Assembly (NCBI GenBank): GCA_905182195.1
Contig: CAJJAW010000002.1
Coordinates: 310,001 to 374,000 of the forward strand
From: Alphaproteobacteria bacterium UBA4588
Lineage (GTDB): Bacteria > Pseudomonadota > Alphaproteobacteria > Rhodobacterales > Rhodobacteraceae
Length of the DNA stretch: 64,000 nucleotides
Reading direction: 5' to 3'
In this document: piece by piece, positions 18,605-28,789 of the stretch
Layout: each line of letters opens with the position of its first letter
Position numbering within the stretch: the stretch's first letter is position 1
Made by a program: the position numbers and the translations under genes
Notes under the pieces: generated by a model
What the model was told of the DNA's origin: nothing
The model's database searches: none
Seen by the model: only the letters and a program-made list of their open reading frames with translations

Positions 18605-18627
18605 AAAAAGGCGCCCATAGGGGCGCC
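18605..18627 (-). terminator. Rho-independent terminator downstream of trxA
   Basis: On the minus strand GGCGCCC-CTAT-GGGCGCC is followed by TTTTT. It lies 25 bp after the trxA stop and before hslV, so it separates the two transcription units. Confidence 0.85.
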
Positions 18628-18651
18628 TATTATCTTATGTTTTATATAATA

Positions 18652-18972
18652 CTAAATTGCGTCTTCGATCCAACTTTTCAGCGCAGCCTTTGGCGCAGCA
18701 CCAGTCTTGTTTGAGATTACTTGACCGTCTTTGAATAAAAACAATGCCGGAATGCCGCGCACTCCAAGAGCGGCTGCTGCGGAAGGGTTGCTGTCAACGT
18801 CTACTTTTACAACTTTAATCTTACCCTCCATCTCGGTAGACAGCTCTTCTAGTGAAGGGCCGATTTGTTTGCAGGGACCACACCACTCGGCCCAAAAATC
18901 TACAACAACAGGCAGGACAGAATCTTTGACGATAGTATCGAAAGTTGCGTCGGTGGCGGCTACGGTGGCCAT
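18652..18972 (-). CDS. trxA: Thioredoxin
   Basis: 106 residues, the usual size of thioredoxin 1. The active site [13 protein letters not shown] is intact, and the cis-Pro region [11 protein letters not shown] follows. It reduces cytoplasmic disulfides. It follows addA at 60 bp on the same strand, an arrangement common in this order, and is closed by a strong terminator. Confidence 0.98.
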   Translation of the reverse strand: MATVAATDATFDTIVKDSVLPVVVDFWAEWCGPCKQIGPSLEELSTEMEGKIKVVKVDVDSNPSAAAALGVRGIPALFLFKDGQVISNKTGAAPKAALKSWIEDAI

Positions 18973-19032
18973 AAGATATACTCCAAATTTAATAATATTT
19001 AATTTAAGAGTTAGAGTCGCAAGGGCCCAGCG

Positions 19033-22000
19033 TCAAGCACGTGATGTACTTTGTAGCGATGAAATTACGAGGTGATGCGGTAGTTGCATCAGATGCTGTG
19101 ATTTTGTCCATAAAACAGCAGTTTCAATTTTATGGTTTGGATAAATCTGAGACAGTGCGGATGCATATGCACCCATTTGGCGCAATATGCCATCAGGAAC
19201 CTGATCTGCCGTGTCGGGTACAACCTGGTTGGTTTTGAAATCAATCGCCAAGACTGTTTTTTCTGATATGATTAGTCGGTCGATTGACCCCTGGACTGGA
19301 TCACCACCCAACTCGTCAAGATGTGCCGATATGCTTACCTCAGCCAAGGTGTCTGATGTAAAGATATGGGCAAGATTGGGGTGGGTAAGAATTTCTATAG
19401 CCTCCACCCAAGCCAGCTCCAAAACGTCATTCTCAACAAGTAGTGTAGAAATGTCTCTCCAGTTTTCCTGTGGGGCGTTTGGCAAGGTTTCCAATAGAAG
19501 GTGGACGGCCGTTCCTAGGCGTAGCGCATTTGGATTGGCCTTAGCCAGATCACTATTTATAACCTTATCGCCTCCAAGTTCTGATGGTGCGCGCGTCTTG
19601 GTCTGCGGTGCAGGGGTGTTGGCTCTGGGCGTTACCCAATCTGGCACGTGATAGGTAAGTCCTGGGGTTTCTTCTGTTGGCTTTAGCGCACCGGTTTCCC
19701 AAGGGGCGGGTTCATAGCGCAAACCGATGCCGGCCGTGGTAACCAAGGGCGAGGCCTCTTTGGCAACGGCCGCAGCGTGAATGGTGTTGTGCCAACACTC
19801 TTGCCCCTCTTTTATATCACCAGAGCCCATTACAATCAGCCAACTCTCTGCGCGCGTGAGGGCCACATATAAAAGCCGGTCACGCTCCTCAAGCTGGCCC
19901 GTTCGTAATTTATCTAATGTGGGTGTTAGGACATTTGGAACCAGCTTTGAGTTTGGCTTCCACACCGCCATGCCGAGATGGTCAACTACATCACGAGTTT
20001 TGGGGGCCTTACGGGTGGCTGTGTCCGGTAGGATCACAATGGGCGCCTCTAGCCCTTTGGCGCCATGCACTGTCATAACTCTAATTTTGTCGCCAACACT
20101 ATCCATTTGGCGTTTAATTTCGAGATCATCGGCACCTAGCCATACTAAAAACCCGGTTAGGTTTGGGACATTACCCCGTTCATATGCCAAAGACTGGCTA
20201 ACCAGTGCGTCAATACCCTCTGCCGCCTCGAGGCCCAATTGACCCAAAAGTGTGGAGCGGCCACCTTGGGTGGTTAATATATGCTCTATCAACTCAAACG
20301 GCCGCTTGAAATCAGCAAGATTTCGCAGGTCTACTAAGCGGCGCACGGTATCAGGAAAATCTGCTTGCCGGTTTTGCAAGCTACGCCACAAAAACGGTGA
20401 ATCCCGCCCTTGCGCAAGATTAAAAATGTCTTGTTCTGACCAACTAAACAGTGGTGACTTTAGAGCCTCAGCCAATGACAAATTATCTTCGGGGAGAGCC
20501 AAAAACGAAAGTAGTGACTGGATATCTTGCACTGCCAGCTCAGCTGCCACCTTAAGTCTATCAGCCCCAGCGATGGGAAGGCTAGCTTCCTTACAGGCGC
20601 GGTGGATTTCACGAAACAACAGTTTCTGGCGGCCCTGCACCAAGATTAAAAAGTCCCCGGCTGTGATCTTTCGTCGAAATAAAACACCGTCTTTATCAAT
20701 TTGTGGCAGGGTCTCAGTTTTAATCAGGTCTTGAATGTGTCTTGCTAGCGTATCCGCCAATTGCTTATCTTGGTGATCGTTCGATACTTCGTCGACAGGG
20801 TCGGTCCAGTGCCGAGCTTCGGCTTTTTCTGGTTTTTGAAACACTGGCCAAATATCAACACGCCCTGGAAGTTCAGATTTATAAGCCAAATGACTGGAGC
20901 GAGACCCCAGCCCAGTGCGATTACAAAAAACCTGATCTACTAGCTCTAAGATAGCTGGTGATGAGCGAAACGAATAATCGAGTGTGGTTGACTGAAATGG
21001 TTGATCAATTTCTAGAAGCCGTGCGGCAAACTGATCTCGCATCTTGTCAAACCCCTCGGGGTCGGCGCCCTGAAAAGAATAGATCGATTGTTTTTTATCA
21101 CCAACAACAAATATGGTACGTTGCACGTCGGCTCGCGCGCCCTGTCCCGATGTAAATTCTTGGGCCAACAGCCTGATTACATCCCACTGGGCTGGGCTTG
21201 TGTCTTGGGCCTCATCCACTAAAATATGGTCTATGCCGCCATCCAGCCGGAAGAGAACCCAAGCAGCCACACGCTCATCTGACATTAGCGTCCGGGTCCG
21301 CAGAATGAGATCGTTAAAATCCAAAAAGCCCCGCGTTTGCTTGCGATCATGATAGGTTTGCAAAAACTCAGTTGCGAATTCGTAGAGTGCCTTAGTGCGC
21401 TCTGCGGTGCGCAGTGCCAGCCGGCTTTGACGAGTATCCTCAACCCGCATCATTAATGCGTCTAACTGTGTCATATAGGGCAGCTCAAGTTGTGTTTTTT
21501 TGGTGGGGAACTTGCCAACTTTTGCTTTAAAGGGATTTGCGCCAGATTTAGTTAAAAAGACCGATTCCAAGATAGGCATATCAGTTACGGTAAGATCTGG
21601 TCCCTTGAGCGCTTGCAAATTCACCCCGGCTTTACGGTCATTGCCAACCTTGTTTAGGAGCTCTGCTCTTAAATCAAACACAAGCTGGGCGTCGGTTGGT
21701 AAAAAACAGTCCATTGCCAGATCTTTATCTTTATAACCAGGCCGCAAACCAAGGCCTTGCCATATATCTTCTTGCGTGGCAGGGACCTCAAAGAGGTGGG
21801 CCAAATCCAAAATTGATTGCAATAGATCCTGAACGTCCATTCCAGTGAAGTGATGTGCGACACCGTCGAAACTGGAGTGCTCGGTGCCATCAGCAATGGT
21901 TTCAACCACCTCATCCAACAATAGCTTCTGAGCCCTTTCGTCGATCTCAACAAATTGAGGATTTACGCCAGCCTCGAGAGGAAAGCGTCTGAGAATAGAT

Positions 22001-22383
22001 GCACAAAATGAGTGGATGGTTTGGATTTTTAAACCGCCGGGTGCCTCAACGGCGCGGGCAAAAAGTGTGCGGGCGCGGTCAATGTCTTTGGGGTTGAGGC
22101 TACGCTCAACACCCAGTGCCATAAGTTCATTTAGCAAATCGGTATTGTTCAACATGGTCCAGCGGCCCAAACGCCGAAATAGGCGGTTTTGCATTTCTGA
22201 GGCGGCGGCCTTGGTATATGTCAGGCACAAAATGTTTTGTGGCATCACACCATCCAGCAACAGGCGTGCCACCCGGTCGGTGAGTACACGGGTTTTTCCC
22301 GAACCGGCATTTGCTGCCAGCCACGTAGACCTGGCTGGATGGGCGGCCTCAACCTGCCTTTTAGTTGCGTCATCCATCTTCAT
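19033..22383 (-). CDS. addA: Double-strand break repair helicase-nuclease AddA
   Basis: About 1116 residues. AddA is the UvrD-like helicase and nuclease subunit of the alphaproteobacterial AddAB complex, which resects DNA ends for recombination. The N-terminus has WLAANAGSGKTRVLTDRV (Walker A), later ILVDEAQDTSPAQWDV (Walker B), VGDKKQSIYSFQGADP, and VMTVHGAKGLEAPIVILPD in motif V. A C-terminal PD-(D/E)XK nuclease domain shows LAIDFKTNQVV. ATG at 22383 overlaps the addB stop as ATGA; an upstream in-frame start at 22425 would overlap addB by 46 bp and is not needed. Confidence 0.97.
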   Translation of the reverse strand: MKMDDATKRQVEAAHPARSTWLAANAGSGKTRVLTDRVARLLLDGVMPQNILCLTYTKAAASEMQNRLFRRLGRWTMLNNTDLLNELMALGVERSLNPKDIDRARTLFARAVEAPGGLKIQTIHSFCASILRRFPLEAGVNPQFVEIDERAQKLLLDEVVETIADGTEHSSFDGVAHHFTGMDVQDLLQSILDLAHLFEVPATQEDIWQGLGLRPGYKDKDLAMDCFLPTDAQLVFDLRAELLNKVGNDRKAGVNLQALKGPDLTVTDMPILESVFLTKSGANPFKAKVGKFPTKKTQLELPYMTQLDALMMRVEDTRQSRLALRTAERTKALYEFATEFLQTYHDRKQTRGFLDFNDLILRTRTLMSDERVAAWVLFRLDGGIDHILVDEAQDTSPAQWDVIRLLAQEFTSGQGARADVQRTIFVVGDKKQSIYSFQGADPEGFDKMRDQFAARLLEIDQPFQSTTLDYSFRSSPAILELVDQVFCNRTGLGSRSSHLAYKSELPGRVDIWPVFQKPEKAEARHWTDPVDEVSNDHQDKQLADTLARHIQDLIKTETLPQIDKDGVLFRRKITAGDFLILVQGRQKLLFREIHRACKEASLPIAGADRLKVAAELAVQDIQSLLSFLALPEDNLSLAEALKSPLFSWSEQDIFNLAQGRDSPFLWRSLQNRQADFPDTVRRLVDLRNLADFKRPFELIEHILTTQGGRSTLLGQLGLEAAEGIDALVSQSLAYERGNVPNLTGFLVWLGADDLEIKRQMDSVGDKIRVMTVHGAKGLEAPIVILPDTATRKAPKTRDVVDHLGMAVWKPNSKLVPNVLTPTLDKLRTGQLEERDRLLYVALTRAESWLIVMGSGDIKEGQECWHNTIHAAAVAKEASPLVTTAGIGLRYEPAPWETGALKPTEETPGLTYHVPDWVTPRANTPAPQTKTRAPSELGGDKVINSDLAKANPNALRLGTAVHLLLETLPNAPQENWRDISTLLVENDVLELAWVEAIEILTHPNLAHIFTSDTLAEVSISAHLDELGGDPVQGSIDRLIISEKTVLAIDFKTNQVVPDTADQVPDGILRQMGAYASALSQIYPNHKIETAVLWTKSQHLMQLPHHLVISSLQSTSRA

Positions 22384-25298
22384 TTTGACACCTTGATTAA
22401 AAGAGCGGACTGATTGGTGCCCCACTCTCCATAGCGCGCAAGATGGTCATAAACTGAGGACGCATCCGCCATAAGCATAGCACGCCGCGCGGAGTATCCC
22501 TGCTCGGGGTCTTGGTAAGCACGTATCAGATCTGAAAGCTCGGCCCAAACATCAGTTTCATCCATGGGCGCTGCGGCATCTTCGGGATCATTGCCAAGGC
22601 CGATATAGGTTGCACCTACAACTTGCCGCGCACCAAGCCTCTCAAACCCACCCTGCCGTAACATTTCTACCTCAAGCAAAAGTTGCTTATCGAAGTGGAG
22701 CTGTTGGTCTTTGCTGGGAGGCTTGCCAGTTTTATAGTCGTAGATATGTGCGGCGCCGTCGTGCAAAACATCTACGCGATCTGCTTTCCCCACCAAGGTG
22801 AATCCCAGTGTGGGTAGAGCCACTTCACCCCACACTTCAGTTTTTGAATATAGCAACGCCTCCTGTCTTTTAGTTTCTCCTGCAACAAACCAATCTGCAA
22901 ACCGCGCAACTCGCGCCTGCCACATCCGACGCGCGGCGGGCCAGGGGACTAGGTCTTTGAGCATTTCACTGGATAAATTTAACAGTGCCGTCTTTGCCTG
23001 AGGCGCATCCACCCACGGCCCCATATTTATAAAAACCTCTAATACATCATGAATAACAGTGCCTCGCAAAGGTGCGTCTGGGGACTTGGTCAGTGGATCG
23101 AGGCGCCGCAGATTTAAGACGTACTTTGCGTATATTGCATAAGGGTCGCGAATAAGATGTTTGATGTCAGTTACGGCCAATTTTGTAGGCCTGGTGTGGA
23201 TTGGAGGGGCAATTGAGGGTCGGGGTGTTGGACTTGGCTCCACTGTCGCTTCAACCGCCTCAACCAATCTAATCCAATGATCTCCACGACTGCGCATATC
23301 TTTCGTCCAAGAGCCACCAACTTGCCTTGGCAAACCATCCAGCAGGTTTTCTATTCGGTTCAACCAACGGGAAGGCACTGTTTCCGCATCATCTGACCGC
23401 AGGGCTCGAGTCACCCAAACAGTTTTGGCGCCTATGGCCTGCTGAAAGTCGTGGGCGGAAAGTCCGATCCGGCGTTCTGGCAATAACAATCCAGCCTGAA
23501 GCCGCAAGCTACGGTTAAGCCAAGGATCAGGGGCCGCCGGTTCTGGCCACGTTCCGTCGTTCAATCCTGCAAGGATCACTAGGTCAGCACTTTGGACCCG
23601 GGCCTCAAGTGTACCCCATATGAATATATTGGGATGCGCTGTATTTTGATCCCGCGTTTCCCCAGCGCCCAACACTCCTCGCAAAACTGCGCTGTAATCT
23701 AGAAGCTCAACATCACCGGCAGAAGCGGCATGTAGTGCCAACTCATCAATTGCTACTTTTGTGTCACGCCCGGGGGCCTGTTCCCAAAGGCTGCCCCCTG
23801 CTCCGGATGGGCCATCAGACAGGCTTTTAGCCGCAACGCAATGGTGATCCAGCCAGCGTGCCAGTGGTTGGTTGGCTGTTGGCCATCGAGTAAATACGCA
23901 GTCAATAATCCAATCCACCCAAAGGGTACAATTATTTTTATCTTCAGCCCATTTCAGCAAAGCTTCTGGTGATAAAAATGCGGGGCCGCTGCGGCGGAGG
24001 TATATTTCTAAATCGCGGGTGTTGAGCAAGTGTTGACCGCGGTCTGCACCCGAGTGCGTAAGGGGGTGTTTCAATAAGACCAGCAAGGTCTCAGAAGTAA
24101 TTTTGGGTTGAGCCAGGTCCAAAACGTGCAGTAAAAACCGCCCTGGAGCAGTCAGATTAAGTGGAATTCCAGCGCTGTCATCTGGTATTATGTTCCAGGC
24201 GGATAGGGCGGCAGCAATGCGGCGTGTAAGGTTTCGATCTGGCGTGATTACGGCTGCCGTTTGCCCCGTTTCTGCCGCCTGCCGCAATCGCAGGGCAATT
24301 GCCATGGCTTCAACGCGCTGATTTGGCGCTTCCAGCCAAGTTATATTACGAGTTGCTTCATCTAGATTTTCAAGCGCAGGCCCCTCTTGTCGCCAATGAT
24401 GTGTGACTGGGGCGGGGCGCAGGGCTAGGGAAATGAGCTTATTGCGAGCTGGCGTTTCTGGTGGTGTAGCGGCCCATGTTTCTACTTGTGTTGGCGCCAG
24501 TCCCAGTGACTTAAGAAGGCGCGAAAACCTAAATTGTGGATGATCTTCACTTGTTTTAGGATCTGCGAGCTTGTCCCATACGGGGGCGGGCATATCAAAA
24601 TCAAAACCTGGCAAAATGAGGGCACCCTGTGGTAGCCCTGCAATGGCCATCATAAGCTGAAACGTTGTTCCTCGTGATCCTGTTGAGCCGGCCAGGATGA
24701 CCGGGTGTTGAGGTGGTGAAACCTTCCAGCCTTCTGCTAGCGACAAGACGCAGGCACGCTGGCGTGCCTCAACGTCTGGTTTTGCCCCACCCTCAAAATA
24801 ATGCTGTACTATATTAATGAACTGTAGTGCCCGCTCCCAATGACCAGACACATCTGAAACATCTAGATTGGCGATTGCTTCTGGCGCTATTCCTTCGCCC
24901 TGCATTTCATCCATTAGGGCGGCCAAGCTTTTGGCAAGATCAAACACCGCACTGCGCGGCGCCAAGCCATCCACCCTACTGAGCAGCCCACGCACCAACT
25001 GGGCAATTTCTAAACGTCTTTGTAGCGCAGGCACTGGCATTGGCAAACTGGACAAAGTCGCGCTCTTTGCTAGGTCTGTGATCAAGTGGATTTTAGGCAT
25101 TAATCTTGCTGGGCCTTGCAAAAATAGATGGAACAGCCGCCGCTGCATCCTGCGCGTATTGACGTAAACCTCAACACGGGCCCAGTCTTCCGGCGGACTT
25201 GTCCCGAGTCTTTCAGCGATGCCTTGGAGCAATGCTGCTGGAAACTCTTGCCCAGAGTGAGTGCCAAATATGCGTGGCGATCGGTGATCTCTAAACAT
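22380..25298 (-). CDS. addB: Double-strand break repair nuclease AddB
   Basis: 972 residues. AddB has a helicase-like fold that is thought to recognise recombination hotspots, plus a C-terminal nuclease. The N-terminus contains FGTHSGQEFPAALL, and the expected degenerate ATP loop appears as ILAGSTGSRGTT. The nuclease core near residue 840 shows HIYDYKTGKPPSKDQQ. The start overlaps the murU end by 8 bp and the end couples to addA, so amgK-murU-addB-addA form one leftward operon. Confidence 0.95.
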   Translation of the reverse strand: MFRDHRSPRIFGTHSGQEFPAALLQGIAERLGTSPPEDWARVEVYVNTRRMQRRLFHLFLQGPARLMPKIHLITDLAKSATLSSLPMPVPALQRRLEIAQLVRGLLSRVDGLAPRSAVFDLAKSLAALMDEMQGEGIAPEAIANLDVSDVSGHWERALQFINIVQHYFEGGAKPDVEARQRACVLSLAEGWKVSPPQHPVILAGSTGSRGTTFQLMMAIAGLPQGALILPGFDFDMPAPVWDKLADPKTSEDHPQFRFSRLLKSLGLAPTQVETWAATPPETPARNKLISLALRPAPVTHHWRQEGPALENLDEATRNITWLEAPNQRVEAMAIALRLRQAAETGQTAAVITPDRNLTRRIAAALSAWNIIPDDSAGIPLNLTAPGRFLLHVLDLAQPKITSETLLVLLKHPLTHSGADRGQHLLNTRDLEIYLRRSGPAFLSPEALLKWAEDKNNCTLWVDWIIDCVFTRWPTANQPLARWLDHHCVAAKSLSDGPSGAGGSLWEQAPGRDTKVAIDELALHAASAGDVELLDYSAVLRGVLGAGETRDQNTAHPNIFIWGTLEARVQSADLVILAGLNDGTWPEPAAPDPWLNRSLRLQAGLLLPERRIGLSAHDFQQAIGAKTVWVTRALRSDDAETVPSRWLNRIENLLDGLPRQVGGSWTKDMRSRGDHWIRLVEAVEATVEPSPTPRPSIAPPIHTRPTKLAVTDIKHLIRDPYAIYAKYVLNLRRLDPLTKSPDAPLRGTVIHDVLEVFINMGPWVDAPQAKTALLNLSSEMLKDLVPWPAARRMWQARVARFADWFVAGETKRQEALLYSKTEVWGEVALPTLGFTLVGKADRVDVLHDGAAHIYDYKTGKPPSKDQQLHFDKQLLLEVEMLRQGGFERLGARQVVGATYIGLGNDPEDAAAPMDETDVWAELSDLIRAYQDPEQGYSARRAMLMADASSVYDHLARYGEWGTNQSALLIKVSK

Positions 25299-25977
25299 CG
25301 GCCTGTCCTAAAACCTTTACACCCAAGGCAACATTTTCAGGTTTTCCAATGTCACACCACTGGCCGGAGTAATGGGCCACGCGCAGTGTCCCACGGTCCA
25401 TAAGTTGGTCCCAAACAACGTTCAAAGAAAATGCTTTAGCGCCGATCTCATCCAGTGTGTCCAATCGTATTATTTGAATGCCGAGATAAACCCAATCTCC
25501 ACCACGTGTGACTTTGCCGCCCTCTGAAACTGAAAAATCCCCCGGTGGTGACCGGCCATCTATTTGATTCACGGGCGCGCATAACAACAAAGCATCGTAG
25601 TCATTGCGCCACTGCAGAGCCAGCGTTGAAAACGGGTTTGGCCCGGACCACACGGCGTCGCCGTTGCTGGTAAAAACTGTAGCCTCCTTAAAAAGGGCCT
25701 TTGCATTTTTAAGGCCACCACCAGTATCTAAAATCTCTGGCTCATGAATAACCTTAACAGGCCGACCCTGAAGGTGATTGCGGATTTTATGGCCAAGATA
25801 GTGTGTGTTCACAACAACTTTTGATATTTCAGCGTCATGGGCAAGCGCTAACGTCCGATCCAACAGACTTTGGCCCGCAACATGAATTAACGGTTTTGGT
25901 AAGTCGATTGTGAGGGGCTGCATGCGACTACCAAAACCTGCGGCAAAGAGCATTAGTTCGCTGGGTGGGTCAGACAT
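25291..25977 (-). CDS. murU: N-acetylmuramate alpha-1-phosphate uridylyltransferase MurU
   Basis: 228 residues. A sugar-phosphate nucleotidyltransferase with the signature FAAGFGSRMQPLT at the N-terminus, DLPKPLIHVAGQSLLDR, and the catalytic metal Asp in FTSNGDAVW. Small NTases of this type next to an AmgK kinase are MurU, which turns MurNAc-1-phosphate into UDP-MurNAc in the cell-wall recycling route described in Pseudomonas. Overlapping genes on both sides support a joint operon. The substrate is inferred from the pairing. Confidence 0.87.
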   Translation of the reverse strand: MSDPPSELMLFAAGFGSRMQPLTIDLPKPLIHVAGQSLLDRTLALAHDAEISKVVVNTHYLGHKIRNHLQGRPVKVIHEPEILDTGGGLKNAKALFKEATVFTSNGDAVWSGPNPFSTLALQWRNDYDALLLCAPVNQIDGRSPPGDFSVSEGGKVTRGGDWVYLGIQIIRLDTLDEIGAKAFSLNVVWDQLMDRGTLRVAHYSGQWCDIGKPENVALGVKVLGQADV

Positions 25978-26947
25978 TTTTTCTCAAGTCTGATCGAAAC
26001 TCTGCGTTTGGTTTGGGCAATGCCTTACAGAGTTTGGCTAGCCTTGAAAGGCGTGGGTGTTTTAGGTCTTGCCAAAGATTGTTCCAAACGCGTGGCATCA
26101 AATCAAGATACCCAGGCTTACCATCGCGTAGGTAAAGGCGCGCAAATACAGCCAAGACACGCAAATTGCGCTGGGCGCTTAATGTCGAAAAGGCATGCAA
26201 AAAACCGTCTGAGCGACCATATTTCAACTCAAGGTCCTTCTTGAGTTGCATCGCCACAGCTGGATTTAAGCTGCGTCGCGCATCGTGGATTAGGGAGGCT
26301 GCATCATAAAGGGGATGACCTAGTTGCGCATCCTGAAAATCTAGCAAGCCCATCTGGGCGAGGCCAGCCTGCTCTTGGCGGTATATCAGGTTTTGCGCAT
26401 GATAGTCGCGCAGTACTAAAACGGGGTTGGACCAGTCAAGCTCTTTGAGCTCATGTAAAAGCCCCACACCAACTTCTGCAGCTAGGTCTGCGCTGCAATA
26501 CCAAGCTAAAGTGGTTCCTGCAGCCTTTGCCATTTCTGCAGCCATATAATTTCCAACCCCAGATGGGGGTGAGTTCTGGTGCAGCTGATCCAAAGCTGCC
26601 AGCGCAATGCGGTACAATTCTAGCTCCAGAGATGGTGATTTCTCTGCTATGTTAAACAATAGGGTATCGCCAAAATCTTGCATTAAGATTAGACCCAGGC
26701 TTTTATTTTCTGCAAATATTTTTGGTGCTGAAAGACTACAGGTACTCAGATGCATAGCTATTTTTAAAAAGGGCTCAACATTTTCACCCATCTTGGGATC
26801 TGCATCCATTAAAACAGCCTGCCCTTTGGTGGGGTTAGCCAATCGCTCATATCTTCTATTACCAGCATCGCCAGCTAGCACGGTCCGTTCAGAGGCGCTC
26901 CAGCCGTTTGACATTAAAAACTTTTGAATCTCACCTGCCCGGCCCAT
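25970..26947 (-). CDS. amgK: N-acetylmuramate/N-acetylglucosamine anomeric kinase AmgK
   Basis: 325 residues, aminoglycoside phosphotransferase (APH) fold. AGDAGNRRYERL near the N-terminus, QDFGDTLLF, the catalytic loop LVLRDYHAQNLIY, and LLDFQDAQLGHPLYDAASL (metal-binding Asp) are all present. AmgK makes MurNAc-1-phosphate for MurU. The ATG at 26947 has GGAG nine bases upstream. In relatives I recall tsaE directly upstream, but here 390 bp without a gene precede it. Confidence 0.87.
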   Translation of the reverse strand: MGRAGEIQKFLMSNGWSASERTVLAGDAGNRRYERLANPTKGQAVLMDADPKMGENVEPFLKIAMHLSTCSLSAPKIFAENKSLGLILMQDFGDTLLFNIAEKSPSLELELYRIALAALDQLHQNSPPSGVGNYMAAEMAKAAGTTLAWYCSADLAAEVGVGLLHELKELDWSNPVLVLRDYHAQNLIYRQEQAGLAQMGLLDFQDAQLGHPLYDAASLIHDARRSLNPAVAMQLKKDLELKYGRSDGFLHAFSTLSAQRNLRVLAVFARLYLRDGKPGYLDLMPRVWNNLWQDLKHPRLSRLAKLCKALPKPNAEFRSDLRKNV

Positions 26948-27338
26948 TAGGTCGGACTCCTATGGGTCCATGGTAACCGCAAAGAAAACTTGGCCAAAAA
27001 ACATTTTTTAAGACCAATAAGGCACACAGTTTTTAACAGTTTGTACATGAGGGTATAATAAGGTGGGCAGTGGATGCTGCAAGTGAAAATTGCACTATTG
27101 AAAGGGATGCTCAAGGTGGATGTGCCCTAGCAGTGGCTAGCGTTGCCAGTCCATAGTGGTTGTGTGGTGGTCTGCAGTGGCGGGTACGATAGGATTTTTG
27201 TCACTTTCGGCCCGTTTGTAATTTCTGACCAAGATACCGGAACAGTATCAGGTAAGAGTATAAGGTTTTCGAGTTTAAGCATATGGACCTGCGTCTGTAA
27301 CGGGTATTTTAAAACTTTAGTAACGCACGTCTAAATTT
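26948..27338. other. 391-bp gap between regB and amgK with no recognised gene
   Basis: Neither strand shows a recognisable protein. In particular the Walker A motif expected for TsaE is not visible on the minus strand. A 63-codon rightward frame (27143-27334) has no family features and no credible ribosome binding site. The gap probably holds the promoter for the amgK operon and the 3' end of the regB transcript. Confidence 0.5.
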
Positions 27339-28706
27339 TTAACTAACACCAATGGGTCGATTTTGACCAATTGGAAGTTTGGCAGCCTCTAGTTTTCCAC
27401 GTGGCCAAACCCCACGCACAACAGCTCCTCGCAGGGAGTGATCTGTTGATGCGTTCAGAAATTCGAGCTCGGACCCAGAGCGTTCCAAAAGGGTCTTTGC
27501 GATGAATAGCCCAAGGCCCATACCGTCATATCCAGGGCGGGCTGAGCTTTGTGCATCATGCTTTTTGCGGCGCATAAAGGGATCACCTATACGATTGATG
27601 ACTTGGGGCGCAAAACCGCTGCCATCGTCAGATATTGTAACAAAAATCTCAGCCTCACTCCACCCAACATCTATTCTGACCTCTGATTGCGCAAAATCAA
27701 CAGCATTTTGGATCAAGTTGCGCAGACCGTGAATAACCTCTGGTTTTCGAAGGGTTTTTGGCTGGTCCATATCAAACTCAAGGTTTTGACTAAAAACGAA
27801 TTTCACATTCTTACCACGGTCTAAATGTGGCTCTGCTGCCTCACGTACCAAGGCCGACCAGGGTGTAATTCGCAAATGCAAATCATCTTTTCCAGCACGC
27901 CCCATTGAGCGCAAGATATCACCGCACCGTTCCGCCTGCTCATGAATAAGCTGGGCATCAGAGTGAAGGTCTTTGGCGTCTTGAAGTTCTTCCATCAACT
28001 CTGCGCTAACTAGTTTAATGGTAGCAAGCGGTGTGCCCAGCTCATGAGCTGTTGCTGCTACAACCCCTCCAAGATCAGTCAATTTCTGTTCGCGCGCTAG
28101 CGCCATTTGTGTTGCTAAGAGGGCTTCGGACATCGAGGTCATTTCAGCCGTTACGCGCCGAGTATAAATTGAGATGAAAATAATGCCAGTTACGATCGCC
28201 ACCCAAAACCCAAATACAAAAACTACAGGCATTTCGAGCAAGTTATTATTTTCTGTGCGCAGTGGGATGTGGACGAGGCCAACAATCGTGACCATGCCTA
28301 CTGCACAGCTAGCTAGCAAAAGGGTGGATCTGGATGGCAATACGGTTGCAGCTATGGTGACGGGTGCAAGAATAAGCAGAGCGAATGGATTATTAAGGCC
28401 ACCAGTGAAGGCCAACAGCAAGGAGAGCTGCAGTGTGTCGAAAAGCAATGTTAATACGGTTTCGGCCTCTGATAGACGGCGGTTATCAGGAAAAATAACG
28501 ACAGCCAATAAGTTTGTGAGAACTGATAGCCCAATGGCTATTGCACAGGGGCCAAGCGCAAGCTTCAAGCCGTATAGCTGTTGACCGATGACCAGCGCCA
28601 ATACCTGTCCTGCAATTGCAAACCACCGCACCAATACAAGGGTGCGAAGCCGCATCCAGTTGCTGCGGGCGTTTTGGTCAATATAGCCAATACTGGGCTG
28701 AGACAT
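27339..28706 (-). CDS. regB: Redox-sensing histidine kinase RegB (PrrB)
   Basis: About 455 residues. RegB senses the redox state of the ubiquinone pool and controls respiration, carbon and energy genes. Several N-terminal membrane helices include the ubiquinone-site signature GGLNNPFALL. The H-box is AATAHELGTPLATI, and the redox-active Cys lies in AERCGDILRSMGRAGKDD. The ATPase domain has N and G boxes, including GLRNLIQNAVDFA, DDGSGFAPQV and GMGLGLFIAKTLLERSG. ATG at 28706 has AGGAG six bases before it, so I start there rather than 11 codons upstream. It is divergent from senC. Confidence 0.96.
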   Translation of the reverse strand: MSQPSIGYIDQNARSNWMRLRTLVLVRWFAIAGQVLALVIGQQLYGLKLALGPCAIAIGLSVLTNLLAVVIFPDNRRLSEAETVLTLLFDTLQLSLLLAFTGGLNNPFALLILAPVTIAATVLPSRSTLLLASCAVGMVTIVGLVHIPLRTENNNLLEMPVVFVFGFWVAIVTGIIFISIYTRRVTAEMTSMSEALLATQMALAREQKLTDLGGVVAATAHELGTPLATIKLVSAELMEELQDAKDLHSDAQLIHEQAERCGDILRSMGRAGKDDLHLRITPWSALVREAAEPHLDRGKNVKFVFSQNLEFDMDQPKTLRKPEVIHGLRNLIQNAVDFAQSEVRIDVGWSEAEIFVTISDDGSGFAPQVINRIGDPFMRRKKHDAQSSARPGYDGMGLGLFIAKTLLERSGSELEFLNASTDHSLRGAVVRGVWPRGKLEAAKLPIGQNRPIGVS

Positions 28707-28789
28707 TTTTTGCTCCTGTGACGATCTGAGGCTGAACAAATCACTCTATATGTCGTAAGTAATAAACTAGAAGCATCTGAGGGGCCATA

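Noticed and set aside
26948-27060. Short minus-strand frame ending TAA over the amgK ATG, as a possible tsaE tail
   Set aside because: About 33 codons without any TsaE motif; the overlap alone is not enough.
27143-27334. 63-codon frame in the regB-amgK gap
   Set aside because: No ribosome binding site, no recognisable domain and no neighbour logic.
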